A DNA stretch of 64,000 bases, taken from Trichococcus pasteurii (GTDB lineage: Bacteria > Bacillota > Bacilli > Lactobacillales > Aerococcaceae). Location of the stretch: the NCBI RefSeq assembly GCF_900112935.1, contig NZ_FONM01000006.1:62001-126000 (forward strand), in the 5' to 3' direction. Each line of letters begins with the position of its first letter. The first letter of the stretch is position 1. Under the pieces are notes generated by a model. That model saw only the letters and a program-made list of their open reading frames with translations, did not search any database and had not been told where the DNA came from. The translations under genes were made by a program, and so were the position numbers. Of the stretch, positions 54,042 to 62,416 are shown piece by piece.

Positions 54042-55445
54042 TTACTCAGCAGCCATCGCTTCGGCTTCCATTTCGCGGATCGATTCCGCGACCTTCACCA
54101 TCATCGAGCATTCCACGCGTTTGCGGAACAGGTCGCAGCTGAATTCATAGTTGCCTTTCAATGATCCGGTCGCATGTAGGGAGTTGGCAGGGCAGCCGCC
54201 GCTGCAGTACAATTTAGCCCAGCAATCTTGGCATTCCGGTTTGGAATAGCAGTTGACTTCCTTGAATTGGCATTGCAGTTCCGGTTTGGTCACGCCATCC
54301 CAGATATTACCCAGGCTGAATTCTTCATCACCAACGAACTGGTGGCAAGGGAACAATTCACCCCAAGGAGTGACAGCCATGTATTCCGTTCCTGATCCGC
54401 AGCCGGAGATGCGTTTCTGGATGCACGGTCCTTCGGAAAGGTCCAGCATGTAGTGGTAGAAAGTGAAGTCGTTGCCCTCTTCGCCGCGCTTCAGCATTTC
54501 CTCAGCTAAGATTTCATACTGTCTGTACAGTGCCGGAAGATGTTCCTCCGTCAAAGCGTAAGGTTCGGAAGGATCGCAGATGACCGGTTCCATCGACAGT
54601 TTGTCGAATCCGAGGTTAGCTACGTGGAAAATATCATTTGTGAAATCGACGTTATTGCCTGTATAAGTGCCGCGGACGTAGTATTCCTTGTCGCCGCGCC
54701 CTTCCACGAATTTCTGGAATTTCGGCAAAATGTAGTCATAGCTGCCTTTTCCGTTAACGGTGCGGCGCAGACGGTCATGGACTTCCTTGCGTCCGTCCAA
54801 GCTCAAAACGACGTTGTACATTTCTTTGTTCAGGAACTCATTGATTTCATCGTTCAAAAGCATCCCGTTTGTTGTGAAAGTGAAACGGAAAGTCTTGTTG
54901 GACTCCTCTTCCTTGCTGCGCGCGTATTCGACGATCTGCTTCACGACGCGCCAAGCCATCAACGGCTCACCGCCGAAGAAGTCGACGTCCAGGTTGCGGT
55001 GGAAACCGGAATTCTCAAGCAGGAAATCGATTGCTTGCTTCCCGACTTCAAATTTCATGATCGCTCTGTCGCCATTGTACTTGCCTTGGCTGGCGAAGCA
55101 GTAATCGCAGGTCAGGTTACAAGTATGCGCCACGTTCAGGCAAAGAGCCTTCACGAAGGTTTGGCGGTTCTTCAAGTCGATGGAAAGGTCTTGGTACAAG
55201 TCTTCCGTGAACAATTCCCCGTTGGCCTTCAATTCTTCGACATCCGACAGCGTATCGCGGATTTCTGTTTCGTTGATTTCAGGGTCGTTCGCATATTGTT
55301 CCAGCATCGTTGAAACGATCTCTTCGACAGGTGTTGCTTCATACAGCGCGATGATGTCGAAAGCAAGGTCGTCCACGACATGCACGGCACCGCTGTAGGT
55401 ATCCATTACGATATTGTATCCGTTCAGTTTATATTGATGAATCAT
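54042..55445 (-). CDS. radical SAM/SPASM maturase for SCIFF peptide
   Basis: The 467-residue enzyme has an N-terminal peptide-binding RRE-like region (about 1-80). The radical SAM CxxxCxxC motif is C109, C113, C116, and a C-terminal SPASM region of many cysteines (about 345-450, e.g. CYSKPECQDCWAKLYCSGGC) should bind two auxiliary Fe-S clusters. This is the six-Cys peptide maturase class (CteB-like), which forms Cys-to-residue thioether links in ranthipeptides. The precursor gene lies just upstream. The likely cross-link acceptor residues are the Thr or Ser residues between the cysteines. The suf operon 17 kb away could supply its clusters. Confidence 0.93.
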   Translation of the reverse strand: MIHQYKLNGYNIVMDTYSGAVHVVDDLAFDIIALYEATPVEEIVSTMLEQYANDPEINETEIRDTLSDVEELKANGELFTEDLYQDLSIDLKNRQTFVKALCLNVAHTCNLTCDYCFASQGKYNGDRAIMKFEVGKQAIDFLLENSGFHRNLDVDFFGGEPLMAWRVVKQIVEYARSKEEESNKTFRFTFTTNGMLLNDEINEFLNKEMYNVVLSLDGRKEVHDRLRRTVNGKGSYDYILPKFQKFVEGRGDKEYYVRGTYTGNNVDFTNDIFHVANLGFDKLSMEPVICDPSEPYALTEEHLPALYRQYEILAEEMLKRGEEGNDFTFYHYMLDLSEGPCIQKRISGCGSGTEYMAVTPWGELFPCHQFVGDEEFSLGNIWDGVTKPELQCQFKEVNCYSKPECQDCWAKLYCSGGCPANSLHATGSLKGNYEFSCDLFRKRVECSMMVKVAESIREMEAEAMAAE

Positions 55446-55514
55446 TTCGGTTTCAAACTCCTTTTTTGTCCATAAAATTGCCGCCCAACTGGAATCAGTC
55501 AGGCGGACTCTTTT

Positions 55515-55670
55515 TTACTTCGCTGCTTGTCTAGGGTTCACACAGCTTTGGTTAGCGATTCCGCAAGAAGTTTTGCATGCGGATTGGCAAGATGTTTGGC
55601 ATGCTCCGCAGCCGCCGTGTTTGGCAGTATCCTTCAGGTTGCGGGTGCTTAATGTTACGATTCTTTTCAT
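55515..55670 (-). CDS. SCIFF (six cysteines in forty-five) ranthipeptide precursor
   Basis: The 51-residue peptide begins MKRIVTLSTRNLKDTAKHGG and has cysteines at 21, 24, 28, 32, 36 and 43, the full SCIFF set. The leader-like N-terminus and the Cys-rich core match the family. It is the substrate of the radical SAM enzyme 69 bp downstream. A GC-rich hairpin in that gap (about 55464-55496) could lower maturase output relative to peptide. The ribosome-binding site before the ATG at 55670 is GAGGAGA. It is below the usual length limit and easily missed. Confidence 0.93.
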   Translation of the reverse strand: MKRIVTLSTRNLKDTAKHGGCGACQTSCQSACKTSCGIANQSCVNPRQAAK

Positions 55671-55840
55671 AACGACATCTCCTCTGAAATAGGTTAAGGA
55701 AGCATATTGCTTGACAGAAAAATGCTTCCTTTGTGAATTATTTTACCAACAAATTGTTAGTCCGTCAATCTGCCGACCTATCAGCATAGTGACCGTTTTT
55801 ATCAATATCCTGATTCGGCCGATAGCTATCTAAATGTAAG

Positions 55841-57313
55841 TTACTGAACAAGGTTTTTCTGGTGCATAATTTGGATATTTTTAGGAAGCCCGTCGGCGTC
55901 GCTGTAGATCCGTGTCCCCTTCTCCAACAACGTTCGGACTTGGCGGATAAACCCATTACTGATCTGTTCCCCCGGCACAAGCAACGGGATGCCTGGCGGA
56001 TAGGCCCAGATGTATTCGGCCGCCGTTTGCCCTGCAGCTTGCTCCAACGGACACACTGCTTTTTCTGATTCCAGAGCCTGCCAGATTTCGCATTGCTTTT
56101 CAGGTAGGGAGAAAACTAGCGTCCCATTATTGAGAGCGTGCTCCCCAGCTGCTGAGTTAAGCGAACTGTCAATCGCTATTAGCGCATCGGCCAAAGCAGC
56201 CATAGCGGCATCTGTATCGCATACGCTGGTCATCGCCAATGCATGATCGCCGTAAGCCATCTCCATTTCGATATGATGATCGCTCCGCAACGTTTCGGAA
56301 AGTTCCTGTCCGGTTATGCCGGTTCCTTGTGCAGAAATCAGGATTTTGCCTTTATCGAAGGCAAAAAATGTTGGGTGGAGGACCGCACTGTCGTTTCCGT
56401 GGCAAAGTACCTCGAGATGCTGGAGCTGTTGCATTTTTTCTGAGAAGCCGGCTAACCTTTGATTGTAGCTTTCAAATAACCGTCTTCCCTCATCCCGCAG
56501 CAAGCGGAAGCAGCGGTCGATCGAAGCCATCAGTACATAGGACGGCGAGCTGCTTTCGAAGATAGCGAGTTGCCGGGCCAGTTCTTCCGGACTGACCAGA
56601 TCACCATTCAGATGGGCCAATGACGTCATCGTCAAAGAAGGCAAAGTCTTATGCAGGCTCTGGATCACGATGTCAGCGCCGAGTGCGGTCGCGCTGCTTG
56701 GAAAATGTTCCGAATAATTCAAATGTGAGCCGTGTGCCTCGTCGACCATCAACGGAATCCCTTGCGCATGACAGATATCGGCAATCGCCGCTATGTCACT
56801 GACCACCCCTTCGTACGTCGGCGAAGTCAAAACGACCAGCTGCGTATCCGGGTGCTGTTTTAGCGTAGCGGCAATGCTTGCCGTCGAAATGCCGCCGTGG
56901 ATGCCGAATGTTTCATCCATTTCCGGCATCAGATAGACGGACTCCAATCCGAAAAGCTCGATTGCGTGATAGACGGACTTGTGGCAATTCCTTGCGACCG
57001 CGATTTTGCCGCCGCGTTTCGTCGCAGCTCGGATCCCCGCCAGGATGCCGCACGTGCTCCCGTTTACGAGGTAGAATGAGCGCTTGGTGCCGTAGAAGTC
57101 CGTGATCTCTTCCATATAATCTTTGAGGATGCCGCTCGCGCCGTGCAGATTGTCGAATCCGTCTATTTCAGTGATGTCGATATTGTAAGGCAAGTCCGTT
57201 CCCAACAAAGCGGTATTCCGCTTGTGCCCCGGCATATGCATCGGGATGCTGTCGGATGCCGCATGTGCTTTCAGTCTGTCCAACAAAGAAGGTTGGGTTG
57301 TATGTTTATCCAT
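55841..57313 (-). CDS. Orn/Lys/Arg decarboxylase family protein
   Basis: The 490-residue fold-type I PLP protein has MPGHKRN near residue 24, the LVNGSTCGILAG PLP loop, the SHLNY strand and the Schiff-base Lys in QSLHKTLPSLT near residue 225. It is of the short YaaO/SpeA-like Gram-positive type, without the wing domain of the inducible enzymes. The substrate may be arginine, lysine or ornithine. AAAGGAC precedes the ATG at 57313. It is on the same strand as the SCIFF genes, but a 170-bp gap with no clear terminator separates them. Confidence 0.88.
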   Translation of the reverse strand: MDKHTTQPSLLDRLKAHAASDSIPMHMPGHKRNTALLGTDLPYNIDITEIDGFDNLHGASGILKDYMEEITDFYGTKRSFYLVNGSTCGILAGIRAATKRGGKIAVARNCHKSVYHAIELFGLESVYLMPEMDETFGIHGGISTASIAATLKQHPDTQLVVLTSPTYEGVVSDIAAIADICHAQGIPLMVDEAHGSHLNYSEHFPSSATALGADIVIQSLHKTLPSLTMTSLAHLNGDLVSPEELARQLAIFESSSPSYVLMASIDRCFRLLRDEGRRLFESYNQRLAGFSEKMQQLQHLEVLCHGNDSAVLHPTFFAFDKGKILISAQGTGITGQELSETLRSDHHIEMEMAYGDHALAMTSVCDTDAAMAALADALIAIDSSLNSAAGEHALNNGTLVFSLPEKQCEIWQALESEKAVCPLEQAAGQTAAEYIWAYPPGIPLLVPGEQISNGFIRQVRTLLEKGTRIYSDADGLPKNIQIMHQKNLVQ

Positions 57314-57384
57314 TAGTTTGTCCTTTTCTGGGTGATATAGTTCTTCCTTCATTATAGCAGAGGGAAAAAGCACCGAGACAAACA

Positions 57385-57424
57385 AAATACCCATCCTCAC
57401 ACTTTTTCGTGAGAATGGGTATTT
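57385..57424 (-). terminator. terminator of the flavin reductase gene
   Basis: 16-nt arms AAATACCCATCCTCAC and GTGAGAATGGGTATTT (one G:T) enclose an 8-nt loop, with TTTGTTTG after it on the minus strand. Confidence 0.9.
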
Positions 57425-57431
57425 CAAGCAT

Positions 57432-58001
57432 TTACTGTTTCGACTGTTCCGTACTTTCGATCAACTGGACGAAAGCATCCACAATCGATTGAAAATATTC
57501 TGTTGTCTTTTCATCCTTAACGGAACCGTCTTCGTTCAACAACTTGTGGACATTTCCGATATAGGCTTCCGGCTGCTGCAATGGCACCATATTCAGGAAA
57601 ACAAGAACTTGTCTTAAGTGATGATTCGCACCGAATGCCCCTAGAGCACCCGGGGATTGGCTGATGACCGCGACCGGTTTGCCGTCCCAAAGATTGGCCC
57701 CATACGGACGCGAACCGACATCCAATGCATTCTTCAAAGCCGCAGGATAGGAACGATTGTATTCAGGGGTCACCAGCACAAAGGCATCATAGCCTTTGAT
57801 TTCTTCGCGGAACGGAGTGTACGATTCAGGAAGCATGCCCTCCACCTCGTCGAAATCCTGGTTATATAAAGGTAAATGCCCGATTTCCACCATTCCGGTT
57901 TCATACCCGTCCGGGAACAATTCCGAAAATGCCAAGGCCACTTTTTTGCTGTAGGCCTCTTCGCGCAAACTACCCACTAAGAATCCGATCTTTTTCACCA
58001 T
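57432..58001 (-). CDS. NADPH-dependent FMN reductase family protein
   Basis: The 189-residue flavodoxin-fold protein has the phosphate loop GSLREEAYSKK near residue 9 and TPEYNRSYPAALKNALD near residue 78. Relatives reduce quinones, azo dyes or chromate. The ATG at 58001 is used because it lies 10 nt from GAGGGG, while the upstream ATG touches it. Confidence 0.92.
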   Translation of the reverse strand: MVKKIGFLVGSLREEAYSKKVALAFSELFPDGYETGMVEIGHLPLYNQDFDEVEGMLPESYTPFREEIKGYDAFVLVTPEYNRSYPAALKNALDVGSRPYGANLWDGKPVAVISQSPGALGAFGANHHLRQVLVFLNMVPLQQPEAYIGNVHKLLNEDGSVKDEKTTEYFQSIVDAFVQLIESTEQSKQ

Positions 58002-58101
58002 AAAAATCATCCCCTCTCTTATTTTTGAATCGTCTCACACTCTCATTATAGTGGAACAAAATGCCCTTCTCCAACGATTTGATTTACCCGACAAGCCTCC
58101 T

Positions 58102-58953
58102 CTAAGACAACTTGAAGCGGAACAACCCGCCAGCCAGCTCCTCTTCCGTCTCGCCATCCTTCGCGGTCGTGATGTACAGATACTCCAATTCATTGCCGCC
58201 CAGACAACAGGACGTCGCATTCTTCACCGGCATCAGGATTTCCTCAAGCTTTTTACCGGTTTCCGGGTCCCATCTGCAGACTTTCCCACCGCCGTATTGC
58301 GCCACCCAGATCATGCCGTCCCGATCCACGCACATGCCGTCCGGATTGCTGCCGTCGGTGATCTCGACAACGTATTTCTCGAAGGTCGCTTCACCCGTTT
58401 TTGGATCATAAGCATAACGGCCCACTTTCTTCGTCGGCGTATCAATAAAATACAGCGTCTTTCCATCTGGTGACCATCCCATACCGTTGGCCAAAGTGAG
58501 GCCATCCAAAACCGTGCGGACCGTTCCGCCCTTTTCGATAGCGTACAAAGCGGCTTCCCCTTCATAGGTATCGTCATAGCCCATCGTCCCGACAATCAGG
58601 CGGCCTTTCGGATCCAGCTTCCCGTCGTTGTAGCGCATCCGTTCATCGTCGTGAGCCTTTGCCACCAGCTGTTTTTCCTTCGTCCGCGGATTGATCCGGA
58701 AAATGCCGTTCCTTTCAGCTTCCAGAATCATCCCCTCCTGATCAAGGACGGCGCATCCGACCGGTCCTTCGGTCAGATAGGTCTGCACCTCCCCAGTTTC
58801 CGGATTGATAGCATAAATCATGCTGTCTTCGATCGAAACGCAATAAAGCAAGTTATTTTCCGCATCCCAGTGCGGTCCTTCCAACAAAGTCGAACCCGCG
58901 TAAAAAACCAGTTCTGGTTTCCTTACCTTGGCTTGTTCGGATTTCTCTTCCAT
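58102..58953 (-). CDS. SMP-30/gluconolactonase family protein
   Basis: The 283-residue six-bladed beta-propeller has the N-terminal LLEGPHWDAENNLLYCVSIED with a metal-binding Glu, RMRYNDGKLDPKGRLIVGTMG near residue 105 and LTLANGMGWSPDGKTLYFIDT near residue 150. Members hydrolyse sugar lactones with a divalent metal. The substrate is open; 6-phosphogluconolactone from zwf is possible but not shown. GAGGTGG precedes the ATG. Confidence 0.9.
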   Translation of the reverse strand: MEEKSEQAKVRKPELVFYAGSTLLEGPHWDAENNLLYCVSIEDSMIYAINPETGEVQTYLTEGPVGCAVLDQEGMILEAERNGIFRINPRTKEKQLVAKAHDDERMRYNDGKLDPKGRLIVGTMGYDDTYEGEAALYAIEKGGTVRTVLDGLTLANGMGWSPDGKTLYFIDTPTKKVGRYAYDPKTGEATFEKYVVEITDGSNPDGMCVDRDGMIWVAQYGGGKVCRWDPETGKKLEEILMPVKNATSCCLGGNELEYLYITTAKDGETEEELAGGLFRFKLS

Positions 58954-59156
58954 GCTTCTCCACCTCATATTCCTTTGTCATGCATACTTTAAGTATATAC
59001 CAGCAAAAAATGCATTCCAATTGATACGATTTGAGGACAGTGTTGGATATCCGGATGCTCCTGATTTTTTGTTATTCCCCGAAAAATGCTATACTTTATG
59101 TGACTGTTCAAAGGCAAAGGTTCTTTTGAACACATCTCGTTTAAAGGAGAATGGCC

Positions 59157-60161
59157 ATGAAAGAACGCAATACGCTGCTGATCAATCAGAGCACCATCAA
59201 GGAATTATTGGATATTGCGGATTTCAACAATCTCGTGCATCAGACATTTCAGGGCCTGGGTGATGGCACAGTCATCAACCCGACAAAATTGACACTGGAT
59301 CTGGGTGAAACTGGCGGTTACCCTCCGTATGAAGGGTTCATGAACGCAATGCCAGCCTACATCGGCTCGCAGGATATCGCCGGCTCGAAATGGGTCGGGG
59401 GATTTTTAGGCGAACGCAAAGCTGCCGGACTTCCTTATATCACGGGGATGATTTTGTTGATCAATCCGCATCTCGGTACTTTCACTGCCGCACTTGAAGG
59501 CGCTTATATAACCAATATGCGCACCGGGGCCCAGACCGCAAACGCATTGCGGTATTTGCTCAAGAAGCCAACCGTTACGATCGGCATTTACGGAGCCGGG
59601 ATGCAAGCCAGCACCAACATCCGGGCGATCGCGGATCTGTTCGACATCACCGAATTGATCGTCTGGAACCACAGACGCAGTACAGCGGAAGCATTTGCAA
59701 AAAAAATGCAGGAACATGTCAAAGGCGTCATCTGTGTCGTTGATGATGCCCGGGAAGCCAGTCAGGCCGATGTTCTCATCACCGTCACGCCAGCGCAGAC
59801 TCCCCTCATCAAAGCAGAATGGATCAAAAAAGGCTCCATCATTTTTCCGTTGGGATCTTTCCAGGAAATCGAAGATGAACTTATCTTGAAGGCGGACAAG
59901 ATCATCGTTGATCATGTGGAGCAGGCTCTCCATCGCGGTGCTTTGAAGAAGCTCACGAGTGAAGGGAAACTATCCGAAAACGATGTTTTTGCGACTCTGG
60001 GCGAATTGGCGATCGGAAAGAAAGAGGCAGGCGACCTTTCGCAAGGTATCACCATCTGCATCCCGATCGGCACAGGAGCGATGGACGTCGCAATCGCCGG
60101 TGAAGTTTACCGAAGAGCACTCGAAAAAGGAATGGGTACCGCCTTTGATTTTGAAGCATAG
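59157..60161 (+). CDS. ornithine cyclodeaminase/mu-crystallin family protein
   Basis: The 334-residue NAD(P)-binding protein has KWVGGFLGERKAAGLPYITGMILLINP near residue 80, MRTGAQTANALRYL near residue 120 and the dinucleotide site GIYGAGMQAS near residue 145. Members are ornithine or alanine cyclodeaminase-like enzymes and imine reductases; the substrate is uncertain. The ATG at 59157 follows AAAGGAG by 8 nt. A small gene with a SAP-like domain follows 27 bp downstream. Confidence 0.9.
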   Translation: MKERNTLLINQSTIKELLDIADFNNLVHQTFQGLGDGTVINPTKLTLDLGETGGYPPYEGFMNAMPAYIGSQDIAGSKWVGGFLGERKAAGLPYITGMILLINPHLGTFTAALEGAYITNMRTGAQTANALRYLLKKPTVTIGIYGAGMQASTNIRAIADLFDITELIVWNHRRSTAEAFAKKMQEHVKGVICVVDDAREASQADVLITVTPAQTPLIKAEWIKKGSIIFPLGSFQEIEDELILKADKIIVDHVEQALHRGALKKLTSEGKLSENDVFATLGELAIGKKEAGDLSQGITICIPIGTGAMDVAIAGEVYRRALEKGMGTAFDFEA

Positions 60162-60188
60162 AAATAGGAACGAATAGGAGGGATTTTT

Positions 60189-60791
60189 ATGAATACAACC
60201 AACATCGAAAAACAAAACAGCCACTTGGACTTGCAGGATCAAGCGGTGCAGGATATTTTCGCGCTTTATCAGGATTATCCGGAAGTGCCTTACATTTCCA
60301 AAAAACGCGATAAGGAGGGTTGGCTGAACGCCGTCCGGATCGGATCGGAACAGCTCGTACCCAAACGCAACATGATCCGTTTTGAGGAAGATATCCTGCC
60401 GGGGCATCTGATCCTGTTATGGCGCATCCAATTTGGTACGTTCACGAACGATAGCGTTTATCCGAAATATTTCGAATACAATTACGGCATCAATGGCCGT
60501 CAAGCACTGGATGAAGTGATCGAAAAAGGCTATGCGGTGGAACTATCGGCGACCGATTCGCTGGACCACCTGAACGCGGCTGGCCTGAAAGCCATCCTGA
60601 AACATTACGAAGTAGCCGGATATTCCAAAATGAAGAAGCCGGAATTGATGGAGCTCGCTAAACAGGAATTGAGCGAAGCTCAGCTCGCTTCCCAGTTCCC
60701 GCTCAGGGGTTACCTCATCACACCCGCAGGAGAAGCGATCCTTGCAAAATATCCGGAAGTCGTCGACCGCCATCCGAAGAAGAAATATTGA
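60189..60791 (+). CDS. hypothetical protein with a SAP-like domain
   Basis: The 200-residue protein has a basic N-terminal half I do not recognise (LPGHLILLWRIQFGTF, KYFEYNYGING). A C-terminal helix-extended loop-helix follows, LNAAGLKAILKHYEVAGYSKMKKPELMELAK (about 125-160), typical of SAP-like nucleic-acid-binding domains. It is probably cotranscribed with the ornithine cyclodeaminase-family gene. The function is unknown. AGGAGG precedes the ATG. Confidence 0.78.
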   Translation: MNTTNIEKQNSHLDLQDQAVQDIFALYQDYPEVPYISKKRDKEGWLNAVRIGSEQLVPKRNMIRFEEDILPGHLILLWRIQFGTFTNDSVYPKYFEYNYGINGRQALDEVIEKGYAVELSATDSLDHLNAAGLKAILKHYEVAGYSKMKKPELMELAKQELSEAQLASQFPLRGYLITPAGEAILAKYPEVVDRHPKKKY

Positions 60792-60800
60792 CGGGACACA

Positions 60801-60836
60801 AAAAAGCATCCTGAAATTGAATTCTGGATGCTTTTT
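60801..60836 (+). terminator. terminator after the SAP-like gene
   Basis: AAAAAGCATCC and GGATGCTTTTT arms with a T tail follow the stop by 10 bp. Confidence 0.9.
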
Positions 60837-60845
60837 TGTTTGCGT

Positions 60846-60981
60846 TTCTCCGACGAAAACATGCTTCATCGGAGGAAAATTAATCGAATGGGATCCGATC
60901 TCCGTCCAAAGCAGCTCGCCCGGAGATCGGATAGCTGTTTATCTTCTCAGCTCCGATGAAAGCTGCCTGACCGGAGCTGGG
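60846..60981. repeat. GC-rich hairpin array, three units
   Basis: Units are centred near 60861, 60913 and 60963. Outer arms pair: CCGATCTCCG/CGGAGATCGG and CTCAGCTCCG/CGGAGCTGGG. They lie between two convergent terminators. Confidence 0.86.
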
Positions 60982-60989
60982 AAAAATTT

Positions 60990-61021
60990 CAAAAAAAGAA
61001 CCTGGTCCGAGGACCAGGTTC
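60990..61021 (-). terminator. terminator of the first csp gene
   Basis: Perfect GAACCTGGTCC and GGACCAGGTTC arms with a 2-nt gap are followed by seven T on the minus strand. Confidence 0.93.
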
Positions 61022-61040
61022 CTATAAGTTTAATTTTGAA

Positions 61041-61241
61041 TTAAGCTTTGTTTACGTTTGTTGCTTGAGGTCCACGGTTACCTTCTTCTACGCTGAAAGT
61101 TACTGCTTGGCCTTCTTCTAAAGATTTGAAACCTTCAGATTGGATAGCTGAGAAATGTACGAATACATCGTCTCCGTTTTCGCGTTCGATGAAGCCAAAA
61201 CCTTTGTCTGCGTTAAACCATTTTACTGTACCTTGTTCCAT
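61041..61241 (-). CDS. CspA-family cold-shock protein
   Basis: The 66-residue protein is a single cold-shock domain with RNP1 KGFGFIER and RNP2 VFVHFSAI, which bind single-stranded RNA and DNA. It differs from the copy at 61544 at only three residues, near positions 11 and 65. GAGGA precedes the ATG. The downstream hairpin differs between the two copies by paired changes. Confidence 0.97.
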   Translation of the reverse strand: MEQGTVKWFNADKGFGFIERENGDDVFVHFSAIQSEGFKSLEEGQAVTFSVEEGNRGPQATNVNKA

Positions 61242-61492
61242 AATTGAAAATCCTCCTCGTGCTATTGCACTTTATCATACATTGTTGCTAACGCTACGGA
61301 TCGGAATTTTCGTAATGCAATTCGTTTCTCTAACCCAACAAAATGTTAAATTCATTGTATCACGCTTCATTCAATAATGCAAATCGGATCGACAAATAAA
61401 TTCGCAATACGATATTGATGTTATTTGCGTTATTTAAAAAAAATTCCAGTTTACTGTTTCAAAACCTGGAATTACCTTATGAAAGTTTTCGT

Positions 61493-61524
61493 CAAAAAAA
61501 GAACCTGATCCGAAGATCAGGTTC
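61493..61524 (-). terminator. terminator of the second csp gene
   Basis: Perfect GAACCTGATC and GATCAGGTTC arms are followed by seven T on the minus strand. The arm change GGTCC to GATC relative to 60990 is compensated on the other arm. Confidence 0.93.
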
Positions 61525-61543
61525 CTATAAGTTTAATTTTGAA

Positions 61544-61744
61544 TTAAGCTTTAACAACGTTAGTTGCTTGAGGTCCACGGTTACCTTCTTCTACGCTGAA
61601 AGTTACTGCTTGGCCTTCTTCTAAAGATTTGAAACCTTCAGATTGGATAGCTGAGAAATGTACGAATACATCGTCTCCGTTTTCGCGTTCGATGAAACCA
61701 AAACCTTTTTCTGCGTTAAACCATTTAACTGTACCTTGTTCCAT
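61544..61744 (-). CDS. CspA-family cold-shock protein, second copy
   Basis: The 66-residue protein has the same RNP1 and RNP2 motifs as the gene at 61041. The 5' UTR, with a CACGAGGAGGATTTTCAATT segment, and the 3' region are also nearly the same, so it is a recent tandem duplicate or kept alike by gene conversion. The longer frame to 61786 has no ribosome-binding site. Confidence 0.97.
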   Translation of the reverse strand: MEQGTVKWFNAEKGFGFIERENGDDVFVHFSAIQSEGFKSLEEGQAVTFSVEEGNRGPQATNVVKA

Positions 61745-61911
61745 AATTGAAAATCCTCCTCGTGCGTCTTGCACTTTATGATACATTGTTGCTAACGTTA
61801 CGAATCGGAATGTTTTGAAACAATTCTTTTCTGCGCTTCACAAAATGTTAAAGTCATTGTACCATGGATTTTTGGAATGTGCAAGCCCTATCTTCTTTAC
61901 TTATGACTTCA

Positions 61912-61965
61912 AATAAAGAAAAAGAGAAGCGATTCCGTATGTGACCGCTTCTCTTTTTCTTTATT
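61912..61965 (-). terminator. terminator of the 61961 small gene
   Basis: 20-nt arms (61912-61931 and 61946-61965), including GAGAAGCG and CGCTTCTC, overlap the stop codon. Confidence 0.88.
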
Positions 61966-62161
61966 TTTTTTCTTTATCAAGGATTTCGGATATTTTTCTG
62001 TCGACATAATTTAAGCCCATACTCATGAAATATTCAGCCAGCTCTTCATCGCTGATATTTTTCACTTCGTAGCCGCCCTGTTTTCTTTTTGCGGCATACC
62101 CTTTTCTCATTTTTTCAAGCATATCTTCGGGTAGCTCCACTTGGAATTTCTTCATTGTCAT
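61961..62161 (-). CDS. small hypothetical protein, RHH-like start
   Basis: The 66-residue charged protein begins MKKFQVELPEDMLEKMRKGYAAKRK, like the strand and first helix of a ribbon-helix-helix DNA-binding protein. An acidic SDEELAEYFM helix and a VDRKISEILDKEKK tail follow. AGGAGG is 8 nt before the ATG at 62161. No toxin gene is adjacent. Confidence 0.7.
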   Translation of the reverse strand: MTMKKFQVELPEDMLEKMRKGYAAKRKQGGYEVKNISDEELAEYFMSMGLNYVDRKISEILDKEKK

Positions 62162-62321
62162 CGCAACCGCCTCCTATGTCGTTGTTAGCCTGAACGATCG
62201 AACGAGGTAATGTTTTTCCACATTGGTCAGGTAACGCTTTCATTATACCCTTATTTTCAAAATATATACAGAATTTTATGCAAGAAACAGCAATATAATC
62301 GATAATTGGTGTTTGGCATGA

Positions 62322-62372
62322 TAAAAACCCTTGAAGGCAGTGCTAAAAATCCACTTCCTCCAAGGGTTTTTC
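62322..62372 (-). terminator. terminator of the esterase gene
   Basis: AAAACCCTTG and CAAGGGTTTT arms enclose a long loop, with a T tail on the minus strand, about 45 bp after the stop. Confidence 0.8.
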
Positions 62373-62416
62373 CCATTTTTTTCAATTTATGTCAATAATG
62401 GTGCTGTTGCAGTAGA

